NCBI RefSeq assembly: GCF_020509005.1
Contig: NC_063021.1
Location: 744,001 to 808,000, forward strand
Reading direction: 5' to 3'
From: Fulvia fulva
Taxonomy: Eukaryota; Ascomycota; Dothideomycetes; Mycosphaerellales; Mycosphaerellaceae
DNA length: 64,000 nt
Within the stretch, counting starts at the first letter, position 1. Every line of letters starts with the position of its first letter. Positions 40,942 to 50,420 of the stretch are shown here, one piece after another. A program made the position numbers and the translations under genes. A model generated the notes under the pieces. The model did not search any database. It was given only the letters and a program-made list of their open reading frames with translations, and had not been told where the DNA came from.

Positions 40942-42279
40942 GGCGGCGATGGCGTGCTCGACGCCAGTATACGCAAGAACCGGTTGCTGGTAGAGAGTAG
41001 CTGCAGGGTAGAACTATACCGGTAGTTCTAATGTGAGGATGCAGCACAGCAGAAGTGAATGTAGAAACGGTCGATGAATCTCACGCAAATGACAGACAGC
41101 AGGTCTGAAGCCACACGCTGTTGCTGTCCTCGTCACAGCAGACGGCAGCAGCTCGGGCACAATGCTTCAGCGTCGTAGTCGTCGTAGAGGGCAGGGCTGC
41201 TTGCGTAGCTTGCGTAGTGTGCTGCGCCGCTGGTGTCCTCGTCCGCTGCAACAAGCCGCAGGCCAGACGGACGTGGCTGCATCACCGCATCCTAGCGCTG
41301 CGAACGATGGTTACTGCCAAGAGAATGTGCAATGCTTGTTGCGTATCGTCGGCCGGGTCAAAGCAGGCCGCGATCAACACGCAAGCTGCAGCAACGATTC
41401 TTCGCCAACAGCTTATTGCATCGTCCGTCCCTGTTCGAGATGTGCAAGCAGCAAGCTGGTGGCCGCGAAGCCTGGCACCACAATGTCACGCTAACGATGC
41501 AGCCAAGAAGCACTAACGGAGTGCAATATCCGAAAGGCTGAGACGGCTTGCTTTACACTTGCGATTCTGATGCGGCTAGCAGATTGGCCTGTAAACGCAA
41601 GCGATGTCTGATGAGGAACAGAAAGCGCTCTACTATCTCGTCTCGCTGAGTCACTGTCGATGATGGCTGTATTATTATTCTGCAGTCACAGGGTTGATGT
41701 GTACCTCGAATTGCACTTCATCAAATCGTGAAGCATAAACAGCTTGCCGTGGTCACCCGACAAATGCCCGCTAATGACCATGTAGCTGGGACGAAACAGA
41801 TCTAAGCTTCGTATTGATGACTGTGTACGAGTGTGTCATAGCAGCTACGTGGCAAAAGAAGGAAGGCTTAATATGCAGATGACACGACATGCAGACGGTC
41901 GCAGAAGGAAGCAGCCCTTGAAGTCGTCGTTGTATTAAGGTATACGGTAGCGTGGGAACGGTTCTCCCACGCTCCGTAATGATGCGCATGGCCATGTGAG
42001 AATACGAGATCTCCGTGTGTTCGAGCAAGATCGATACGGGACGGAGGTAGATCGTACCAAAACGTCTGTGAAAGACCCTCCGGCACTTTTGAAGTAAGTA
42101 CATACATGAGTGGACCCTTCTTGAGTCCCAACGCTCAAAATCGCCATTTCATACTACGCCTGAAAATGCATCCACTCGCTAAAAACGCAGCAATGGTGAT
42201 GTGCAACGAATGGCACGCCCTATACACGTCTTCGTCATGCCGACGATCGTGGTCGTCAGTCCTGATGCCCGTGCCATAG
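40942..42279. other. Intergenic region, 1.3 kb, no gene recognised
   Basis: Promoter of the MFS gene and 3' flank of the second arylsulfotransferase gene. Open frames at 41121-41541 overlap in all frames, are rich in Ala/Arg/Cys and look like chance. Confidence 0.4.
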
Positions 42280-44463
42280 TCAGGACATCCCGCTGGAGCT
42301 GCTGTATCCAGATTCGAAGCCATCCGAATCTCGAACTCGCATGTACTGACCCAGTGTCCTCGATCCAAATCGCGTTTGTGCGACTTCTTCCATCAGTTCG
42401 GATGTCTTGCCGTGTACTTTGCGGAATGCGCCAGCTCTCCACAGCATGAAAACGATCACTGCAGTTGTGAAGCCTACCATAACTCCGGTACCAGCTGCGA
42501 CAGTTGTACTTCCGCTTGACCAAGTCTTGGTGTTGTACTTGGTCTTGCGCCCATTTCCTGTGCAGTACTCGTCTTCGTCAGCTTCCTCGTCGAAGTTGAT
42601 GTCCGATCCAGGTACCATCTCCTCTGGGAGCGGTATATCCATGTAGTACTGCTTGGTATTGAAACCACGATTGGGTGACAAGTCATGCTTCGCGACCTCG
42701 TTCTCAGCATGATATGGCACTACTTCCTCCGGAGGCACTTTTTTGGCGTATTCGCACCCACGATCTCCACAGAATTGCCTCAGCTTCAGACTCGGCACAA
42801 ATGTCTTCGCGATGACACTGGCATCGAGAGGTCGTCCTTGGTCATTCAGTGCTTCAGCGTAGGACCACTGCGCGAACTTGTCAAGGACGTACTCGGTTTC
42901 GAATCCGTCCTTCTTAGCAGTTCCAGCATACTCCCATGGCCCGGAAGCGCTGTCGCTAACATAGAAGTTCCACATCGCCACTTCTGTGGCCCCATTCCAA
43001 GAGACCCAGAATCTCATCGACTCTGGCTCATTGGTACTATCACTCTCTCCCATCCTACTGTATGTCCACAGTGCAGGCTTTTCTATAGGCTGGGCTGTCC
43101 AGTTGAATTTGTTCGACCGGTAAATCATGACATTGGAAGCGCGATTTGCGACCTTGCCATACTGTACGCATGTACCATCCTCTGTGTGCTCAGAAAAGTG
43201 GGCATGCTCGCCCCAGCCAATGTGGGCACCGCCGTTTGGCAATAACTGCATGTTGCCTTGAGACGTTGACAGCAGGCCTCCTTGAGCTTCCGGCGCTCCC
43301 CATTCTTTGATCATTGTTGCCACCTTTACGGTATGGTCAATTGATACGATCCAGCCGTGAGAGTATTCTCCTGTCCGATTATAAGCGTTGCTGGCATTGT
43401 CGAAGAACGAGAATGTGGTGTGAGTCGAGTTTTCCGAAATCCATCTGGCGTGGTGCTGGTAAGAGAATTTGAAGTTCGTGTTGCTGATGGTAGGACTGTT
43501 GCCTCCAACCGACCACATGATACTTCCGTCCTTGCCAGAAACCTTGTAGATGGTGCTGGTGTGTCTCGCGGAAATCAGGTAGTCTCCTTCGTAGTTCTTG
43601 TCGATCGAATTGATGTGGAAATAGTCCCAAGGTGACTGCTCGTGAAGGCCGTCTCCGCTCGTGTCCGTGGTACCTGGTAAAGTCCAAGCCTGGGAAAGAT
43701 CGACGTGGTCGAGCGACCGCCACTCAAATACAACGCGACCAGTCTCAATCTCAACCTCCTGGAAGACTCCCTCAACGACCCAGCCTAGACCGCCTTGAAG
43801 GTTGAACCTCGGATTCGTTGTGAGATCGTACTGCCTGGGCTGATAGACCGTCATCAATGCGGTCGTGCCATTCGAGTGGGGTGTGATCTTGAACTCGTGC
43901 ATATCACTGCTCGCGCCTGCGCCAGAGCTCTCTACCGTCTTCACCACCCTATAGCTCTGGTCCAGGATGACTCCCTGACCACGAGCGAAGCCTTGGTGCT
44001 GCTCTCCGTGGAAGTAGCAGAGATGATCTGTCCCTTTGTATTGACATACTTTCGGTGCGTGTGCAGTCTTTGGACCACTTCTTCCAGCAGCTGACCAGAC
44101 GAGGTTGCCATAATTATCGTAAATGTACGGTCCTGGATCGATGTTTCGAAACGGCGCAAAGAATATGTATCCCGGGGTGATTAGCTCCGGGCGAAGGATA
44201 GTAAAATCGATTATAGGTGCGTGGAGATCCGGTCTCTGTTGAATGGATGTAGTGTTAGCGTTCGTGACTGCCAGTTGCTGGCCACAGCCGGAAAAGTGCG
44301 GAAGGTGCGACAAGGTGAGACTTACCGACTTGAACTGGTGTGTAGGTGAAGTACCGTTGTTGAGTTGAGCTTCAACGTCAGGCGCAAAGAGAGTGGCGAG
44401 CAATATACAGGTCCAGATCCAAGCGCGCCCGAGGTGGGAGGTGTGGTGGTGAGAGAAGGTCAT
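42280..44463 (-). CDS. Second arylsulfotransferase-family protein, secretory and membrane-anchored
   Basis: Complement of join 42280..44235, 44326..44463; 697 residues. A canonical intron (GTAAGT..GCTAAC..CAG) of 90 bp lies at 44236-44325; being phase 0, stop-free and a multiple of three, it can be mistaken for coding. The frame extends upstream of 44463 but without another ATG. N-terminal hydrophobic signal WTCILLATLFAPDVEA, then the family core: MHEFKITPHSNGTTALMTVY, FEWRSLDHVDL, WDYFHINSIDKNYEGDYLIS, ARHTSTIYKVSG, FSYQHHARWIS. A Cys pair (CGDRGC), an acidic stretch and a C-terminal TM (about 625-647, AAGTGVMVGFTTAVIVFML) follow. Same architecture as 35252-37288 but clearly diverged. Bacterial relatives transfer sulfate between phenols; the fungal substrate is unknown. 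Confidence 0.88.
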   Translation of the reverse strand: MTFSHHHTSHLGRAWIWTCILLATLFAPDVEAQLNNGTSPTHQFKSVSLTLSHLPHFSGCGQQLAVTNANTTSIQQRPDLHAPIIDFTILRPELITPGYIFFAPFRNIDPGPYIYDNYGNLVWSAAGRSGPKTAHAPKVCQYKGTDHLCYFHGEQHQGFARGQGVILDQSYRVVKTVESSGAGASSDMHEFKITPHSNGTTALMTVYQPRQYDLTTNPRFNLQGGLGWVVEGVFQEVEIETGRVVFEWRSLDHVDLSQAWTLPGTTDTSGDGLHEQSPWDYFHINSIDKNYEGDYLISARHTSTIYKVSGKDGSIMWSVGGNSPTISNTNFKFSYQHHARWISENSTHTTFSFFDNASNAYNRTGEYSHGWIVSIDHTVKVATMIKEWGAPEAQGGLLSTSQGNMQLLPNGGAHIGWGEHAHFSEHTEDGTCVQYGKVANRASNVMIYRSNKFNWTAQPIEKPALWTYSRMGESDSTNEPESMRFWVSWNGATEVAMWNFYVSDSASGPWEYAGTAKKDGFETEYVLDKFAQWSYAEALNDQGRPLDASVIAKTFVPSLKLRQFCGDRGCEYAKKVPPEEVVPYHAENEVAKHDLSPNRGFNTKQYYMDIPLPEEMVPGSDINFDEEADEDEYCTGNGRKTKYNTKTWSSGSTTVAAGTGVMVGFTTAVIVFMLWRAGAFRKVHGKTSELMEEVAQTRFGSRTLGQYMRVRDSDGFESGYSSSSGMS

Positions 44464-45747
44464 TCTCCAGTAGAAATAGCCCACTGCAGCAATCACGCAA
44501 AAGAAGGTGAACGTGACAACATGTAGGAGTGCCACGCGAGAAGACGTCGTGTTGTGCTAGGTCTGGTAGCTGTAGATCATGGCATTATACAGCAGGGCGT
44601 TTTGCAGTACTTCGCCGGAGGTGTGGATAGAGGAGGTAGAGGAAGAGATCCTCGAATAGGCCTGGGCGTTGCTTCAGCAAGAATGCTGACCGGAACCTGG
44701 TCTGCAGCTGCGATTGCTGGATCAGCCCTGTAAAGGTCAACGAGTGCCGTAATTGAAAGTGAGCCTGCGCTGAACTCTTTTACACGAAGAGTTCGTTGTA
44801 CCTAACCGACACTCTGAGCGAAACGCCGCACGGTCGCAGGAACTGTCAACTCTGCTGTTGATGCTGTCACCTGCATTCCGACGGTCATTTGCGGATGGCA
44901 TCCCCTCTACCATTGACGTGGTCTCGTAGCGCTACGAGATATGGCCGCTCCACGGCCGTTCGTGCGCTTCAATCATGAAACAAGCAACCGCTCGAGATCT
45001 TCGGACGTTGTCTTGGACTTGCGTCTTCACTGTGGAACAGTCCCGAGCTGACCGCATGGGTGTCTATGTGTTGCACCCAGATATCATCTATTGTGCAGTC
45101 CACGCGTTCGCCGCCTCGAAAGCTGACCCCTAGATATTCCGGCGACAGCACAAAATTTTACAACGCTCCGCAGTGCACATCTGCCATCATATCAAACGAG
45201 TCGGGTGCCACGACAGGTGCCACAGCATTTTCGTGTTGCACCTGCGTCATGCAAACGCCCGAGCAGCCTTCTCCATGCTTTGCAGGCCCATGTTCAGACC
45301 CGCTGACAAGGATACAAGGATACGAAGCCGCGTGTTCCTTGCAAAAGTCTATGTGGTCCAGGCACGAGTGCGAGCTTACTACCATCCGAAACACCAGTAC
45401 GTACGAGGGTATAGGTGAAGGTAGAGCGTAACAGTTGTGGCATAAGTCTTCATTCACATTGCTGGCCTCGGACAGTTGTGGTGTAGTGTGGTTATTAGCA
45501 CACTACGCATTTCCAGCGAGCGTCAGCTGCTCTGCGCCGCCGAACCGCCGTATTCGCTGTGAACGTCTAGTAAGGAATCCGGAAACCCGTCAACTCCTTG
45601 AATCCATGATTTGTGATATCGGCCAGTGCCGTTTCCTAGTCACACAACGCCTGACCCTGCCCCCAATGGACGCCGATGTCCGCTCACAACTCCTCGCAGA
45701 AAGAACAAGCAAAGCGGCTCACCGCATATGACGGCCGCGTGTGCAAC
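44464..45747. other. Intergenic region, 1.3 kb, no supported gene
   Basis: Promoter of the arylsulfotransferase gene and 3' flank of the sulfotransferase gene. A Cys-containing plus-strand frame at 45066-45431 and an opposing minus-strand frame at 45158-45457 cannot be told apart and have no signal peptide or domain. Confidence 0.35.
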
Positions 45748-46669
45748 TCATGACAGCAGGGAGCCGCGGCTGCCGAAAAATCTGCGAATGGTCATGCTGG
45801 CACCGAATATGATTGCTGCAAAGGAGCCGCCAACCACAGTCGCGCGGAAGAGCACATTCATCATCTGCATGCGGTTCCTCTTGCGGCAGCGGTCAACGAA
45901 ACCGTCCGTGTCGTTGGTGCGAGGAAACTTCTTGCCTTCTGGCACGGGCACCTCGAGGAAGTCGCAAAGTGGCTTCCAGCCCTCACCCATCTTGTACTCG
46001 AGCAGGTTCTCCTTGGGAACCAGGGACCGAACTTCATCGTAGTACTCGTTGAATCGGCGCTTGCCATTCTTCTCGAAGTCGCCCTCCCAAAATTCAGTCC
46101 AGAACTCTGAACAATCGTTAGTGGGAACATATCAGACAAAACGATGGAAACATACTTGACAGCATTGGCTGGTAGAGGCCAGCTCCCCAGTCAAACTTGG
46201 ACACTAGCTTGAGTTCAGGCTCGGTGGCTCGCCAGTGGACAGTCTTCATTGTGCTTGCGTGCCAGCTGTCGACATCGCGAGTCGTGATGATGACCTTGGC
46301 TTCTGGATACGCCTCAATGAGCTCCTTCGCAAAGGCAACTGCGGGCCAGTCGCAAATTGCCTGGCAGTGACCCGTCAATTGATCCCACTGATCACGTCCG
46401 AACTTTCCCTTGCCGTCGTACTTTGAAGCCAGCGCGTCGGACCACATAAGGCAGTCGGGCGGGTTCTCGACGGATGCAGACATCATATGGTAGCAGTCGC
46501 TGAAGCCAAGATCCTTTAATGCCGTCCTAAGTGAAGCAGTACCTGTCCGCCCAAGACCCAGGGCGAGCACTCTCATGGGTACCACACGGCGGCATTCTCG
46601 TCGGTTGATGTCGGTGTCGTGTGTGAAGATGTCGGTGACTGGCTTGGGTGTGTATGGTTGGAATGCCAT
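45748..46669 (-). CDS. P-loop sulfotransferase family protein with C-terminal tail anchor
   Basis: Complement of join 45748..46106, 46156..46669; 290 residues. The 49-bp intron (GTATGT..CTAAC..CAG) splits a Lys codon, giving QPMLSKFWTEFWEGDFEKNG. Residues 34-50 (VLALGLGRTGTASLRTA) are the PAPS-binding P-loop of the fungal Sulfotransfer_4-type family; the RDVDSWHAST region around 135 matches the second PAPS-binding part. The last 35 residues form a hydrophobic segment (VVGGSFAAIIFGASMTI) followed by RRFFGSRG, so the enzyme is probably anchored in a membrane facing the cytosol. Such proteins are called sulfotransferases or NAD-dependent-epimerase-like in databases; substrate unknown. It lies 1.3 kb upstream of an arylsulfotransferase-family gene on the same strand. 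Confidence 0.88.
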
Positions 46670-48265
46670 TGTGAAAGCAGTAGTCTCCGGTGGTCGAAAT
46701 TAAGCAATATGGATCATGCAACGACTGGATGTTTTGTTTCTTCGAGCCTGGAATGAGAGGATCGTTACTCCGCAAGGTGACGTGCGGGAAAGCAGTTCAA
46801 AATGTAGTGGAAGCGAGAGAGGTAGCTCGTGGCCAAGTAGTAGTGATAGCCGAAGCTGCAGTGATGTGCAGTGGAAAGTAGTAGCGCGCTCCGCGCGACA
46901 AGTCCCTCCTTTCTCGACAAGGGTGATGCACTAGGAAACTCAACTCTGTGACAGCAGGACCGTGCATGCGATCCCGACCGCCGACTGGGCGTCTGGTACC
47001 CTTGCCCGGTGCCCACTTTTACCACGCGTTGCATGTCGTTGCCAATGTTACATAGAGGCGTACGTCAGATCCATCACCACAACCATTGTCTGCGCAATCG
47101 TTGTCTTCGTGTCTTTCGTGCACACAGCAACAACCCGTTCACTGGGACGCAAACACAGCAGCATCAATGCCAATCATTGTCCTCGCAGCGTCATCCTCGT
47201 GCGACGACTGACTGTCAATCTCCGCATCCTCGTTAAAGTTGACATCGCATCCCGCCGACTCATCTCGCAGATCTCAGGCCAGCCCTAACCCACACGCCTC
47301 GAGCAAGCCACTCGAGGAGCTCATAGCCGGCGCCAAGACACTCCCCAGCAGCCGGCTGCTGGGGGAAAGCTGGCGTTTCAGCGTGGATGTGTGAAACTTA
47401 GTACGAAACAGACTGTATTGCGCTGCTGCTTCATCTCTGAACCTGGCTCCTCAGTATATGGCCACCGTGAAGCCTGCGAAGCTTTATGCGACCTTGAACG
47501 AGAATAGACGCCATGTCAGATCTCGTGAGCGCTCGGCTGAGCGTCCACCGTTCCCAGTGCGGCCACGCGGTCAGGAGGTTTGTGGCGTTGACGGCTTGCT
47601 TTACTGCAGCCGCTGGATCCTTCCCACCTGAAGAATGTTCTTGCCAAGCTCCATGTCTTGTTGATGGCATTGGCATGCTTCTGAGCCGGCTGGGATGTAA
47701 TCAAACATGGTAAAAGTCGTCAACACCAACAGATCGATTCGACGAAAGCCACTGTGATCAATATCTTGAGCAGTGGTTGCAGACATTGACCAGAACGGGA
47801 AATTATGCAGCCCCGATGTCGCCGCCGAGGTAATACTGCTGAGAGTATCCGGCATGGTCTTCGTATCCGACGACCAACGCCAGATGGACTTGCCGCGTGT
47901 TGCCCGTTGTTCAATACGAGGCCTGTCAGTCAGCCATGTATCGCCACCAGACATAACCAGCGACAACAAGTTGAGCCTTCATCGACCTATGCAGTCCTAG
48001 CCTGGGCTGCTTCAAACATCGGGCACTGCCGCTGCATACTGAACCTACACACTCCAGATCTCTATCCCTTCAGCCAACGAATTGGCAACTGGATAAATGT
48101 CAACTCTGTCCCTCGAGCTGTCTTTCCATGCCTGCCAGACGATGGCACCTTCCCGAGCTGGTATAGATGGCAGAACCGAATTCTTCATAGATCATCGCAC
48201 AGTACCTCGATCAACCTCCTTCCTCGCTACAGGCAAAGCATACTGTAGTGATGTAGCATCAACTA
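46670..48265. other. Intergenic region, 1.6 kb, left flank of Fot1 element
   Basis: Promoter of the sulfotransferase gene and unassigned sequence up to the transposon. Minus-strand segments in 47431-47969 look weakly coding but do not join into a model. Confidence 0.4.
47297..47364. repeat. Two closely spaced inverted repeats, one a 22-bp perfect palindrome
   Basis: CCTCGAG (47297-47303) and CTCGAGG (47311-47317) form a 7-bp stem. At 47343-47364 CCCCAGCAGCC is followed directly by its reverse complement, a perfect 22-bp palindrome with no loop. Confidence 0.85.
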
Positions 48266-48318
48266 ACGTGCTTCACCACCGAGCGGGCCACTTTTGCCAA
48301 GAACTGTACCACTTCCAC
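48266..48318. repeat. Left terminal inverted repeat of Fot1/pogo element
   Basis: 53 bp beginning ACGTGCTTCACC. Contains one copy (48273-48289) of the 17-bp unit that is triplicated in the right end. Confidence 0.9.
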
Positions 48319-48328
48319 AGATACAGCT

Positions 48329-49996
48329 ATGCAACCACCATTACAGCGTGTATTGTCTTCAAACGAGGCCAAACTGACCTTAGCTGTCCAGGCCACGAAA
48401 CGCGACGCGACAATCACGAATCGACTTGCTGCAAAGGTATACGACGCGTCTCGAACTACACTAGGGTATCGATTGAATGGACGACCTCCTCGGGGTGACT
48501 GCGAGCCCAATTCGAAGAAGCTTACAGAGCTAGAAGAGAGGGTGATACTTGAGTACATACTCGAGCTGGATCTTAGAGGTTTCCCGCCATCAAAGGCTAG
48601 TGTACGAGCAATGGCCGATTCATTGCTACAAGAGAAGGGTCTCAAGCCCGCTGGTCTCAATTGGACAGACAGGTTCATTGGGCGGCATCGTGAGCTAAAG
48701 GTTCGCATGACACGTGGATACGATCGTCAGCGAGCCCTGATGGAAGATCCAGACGTTATCGAGAAGTGGTTCTTGCTTGTGCGTAATATGAAGGAGAAGT
48801 ATGGCATCCTTGACCAGGACACCTACAACTTCGACGAGACAGGGTTCATGATGGGTGTCATTACGTCTCAGAGCGTCGTTGCGGGTTCAGAAAGGCGTGG
48901 TGGAAAGAGGAAGGTCGTTCAACAGGGCAATAAAGAATGGGCAACAGTGATTGAGACCATCTGTGCAGACGGAACAGCGCTCCCACCCTACGTTATCCTT
49001 GCAGGCAAACAGCACATCAGTACCTAGTACCAAGACGGCAACTTGGGTCTAGACTGGACAATCGGGCTAACAGAGAACGGCTGTACCAACAATGAGTTCG
49101 GTATACGGTGGCTAGAGCATTTCCAGAAGCATACTGTAGCTCGTACGACTGGGGCATAGAGACTGCTCATTATCGATGGCCACGAGAGCCACAACTCGAA
49201 GGCATTCTAGAATCTGTGCAAGGAATACAAGATCTTGGCCCTATGTATGCCATCGCACGCCTCGCACTTACTCCAGCCATTGGATGTGGGTTGCTATTCG
49301 CCTTTGAAGAAGGCATACGGTGCTTAGCTCTCGGGCTTGGTACGCCAGCGCATCACTCATATCGACAAAGTAGAGTTCCTACGCGCCTTCCGGGCAGCCC
49401 ATGACGCTGTATTTAGACAGGAGAACATCCTATCGAGCTTCAGAGGCGCTGGTTTGGTTCCATTCAATCCATAGGCAGTGATAGACAAGCTTGATGTCAA
49501 GCTACGTACGCCAACCCCTCCAGCTCCGGACTCTACCCCTGAGGAGTCGAAGACACCACGAACTACAAAAGAATTCGACTCTCAATCGACACTAGTAACG
49601 AACAAAATGCGTGCCCGGGCAGGTTCATCGCCAAACTCGTTACAGGAAGGGGTGCATCAGCTTGTGAAAGGGAGTAGAGAGATAGCGTATCAGATGGCTC
49701 TTATGCGAAGCGAGATCAGTGAGCTACGCAAGTCTAACGAGGCCCTTACACAGCGGAAAGCACGAAAGCGCAAGTACATTCAGTCTAGAGGGTCTCTAAC
49801 CTTCGATGAGGCGTCGCAATTGATACCTCCAGAGGATACTAGGAGGCAGGAAGTGAGTAGAGAGTCGCTAGATGGTGTTCGGCTAGCACCAAGGCTACGA
49901 CGCTGTAAGCGATGTGGCGAGTCGGGGCATAACGTACGCACTTGTCAAGTAGACTTGCTAGATAGCGAAGAATCTGAAGAGGAATTGTCCTCCTAG
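48329..49996 (+). pseudogene. Fot1/pogo transposase with five in-frame TAG codons
   Basis: One frame runs from the ATG at 48329 to a stop at 49996 with no frameshift but with TAG at 49025, 49157, 49208, 49325 and 49472. Intact features are an N-terminal HTH, the CENP-B-like DNA-binding region (LRGFPPSKASVRAMADSLLQ, NWTDRFIGRH), the DDE domain with D in NFDETGFMMG, D in LLIIDGHESH and D in LQPLDVGCYSPLKKAY, and a C-terminal zinc knuckle CKRCGESGHNVRTC. Every stop is TAG and could come from CAG or TGG by a CpA-to-TpA change on one strand, the RIP pattern. Not translatable as one protein. Confidence 0.92.
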
Positions 49997-50044
49997 TAAC
50001 GATTCTATAGGATGTCGTCGTGTTAAGATACCGTCGCAATCAAA

Positions 50045-50131
50045 GTGGAAGTGGTACAGTTCTTGGCAAAAGTGGCCTGCTCGGTAGTGTGGCCCGCTCG
50101 GTAGTGTGACCCGCTCGGTGGTGAAGCACGT
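50045..50131. repeat. Right terminal inverted repeat of Fot1/pogo element
   Basis: 87 bp, inverse of the left end but expanded by two extra 17-bp units. Confidence 0.9.
50074..50124. repeat. Three tandem 17-bp units inside the right TIR
   Basis: Units at 50074-50090 (GGCCTGCTCGGTAGTGT), 50091-50107 (GGCCCGCTCGGTAGTGT) and 50108-50124 (GACCCGCTCGGTGGTGA). The left TIR has one. Confidence 0.92.
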
Positions 50132-50420
50132 TATGCACAATCGCCTATTGTCAACTCTATCGACACCAAGCATTTCGTTATACTCAGCCATTGGCTGACT
50201 CGTGCCACGTGCACCCAAAACACAACGTAGAACGACAGCAGATCACTTCACCTCACTTCTTTCATCTTCGTCGCATTCGAGCTCTACCTTGTGATTCTTA
50301 CGAATGTGGATATCCCTATCCAACATGCATCCCCCGATCGCACCTATCCAGCCCCAAACATGCTATCGAACCAGCTGCGCCAGCGCTACAGTACCGTGGT
50401 GCAACCTCGCTCGCTTCTTT

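Larger units (their letters stand above)
48266..50131 (+). mobile_element. Decayed Fot1/pogo-type DNA transposon
   Basis: 1866 bp, flanked by TA at 48264-48265 and 50132-50133. Termini are inverted: left 48266-48318 and right 50045-50131, both starting ACGTGCTTCACCACCGAGCG and ending with the 20 bases before CTTCCAC. The right copy is 34 bp longer because of a tandem repeat. It carries a transposase with five in-frame stops. Ends and the zinc-knuckle tail are preserved, so it might still move if a transposase is supplied by another copy. Confidence 0.93.

Noticed and set aside
45060..45431. Cys-containing plus-strand frame that might be a secreted protein
   Set aside because: No signal peptide, no ATG context, and an equally long frame on the other strand.
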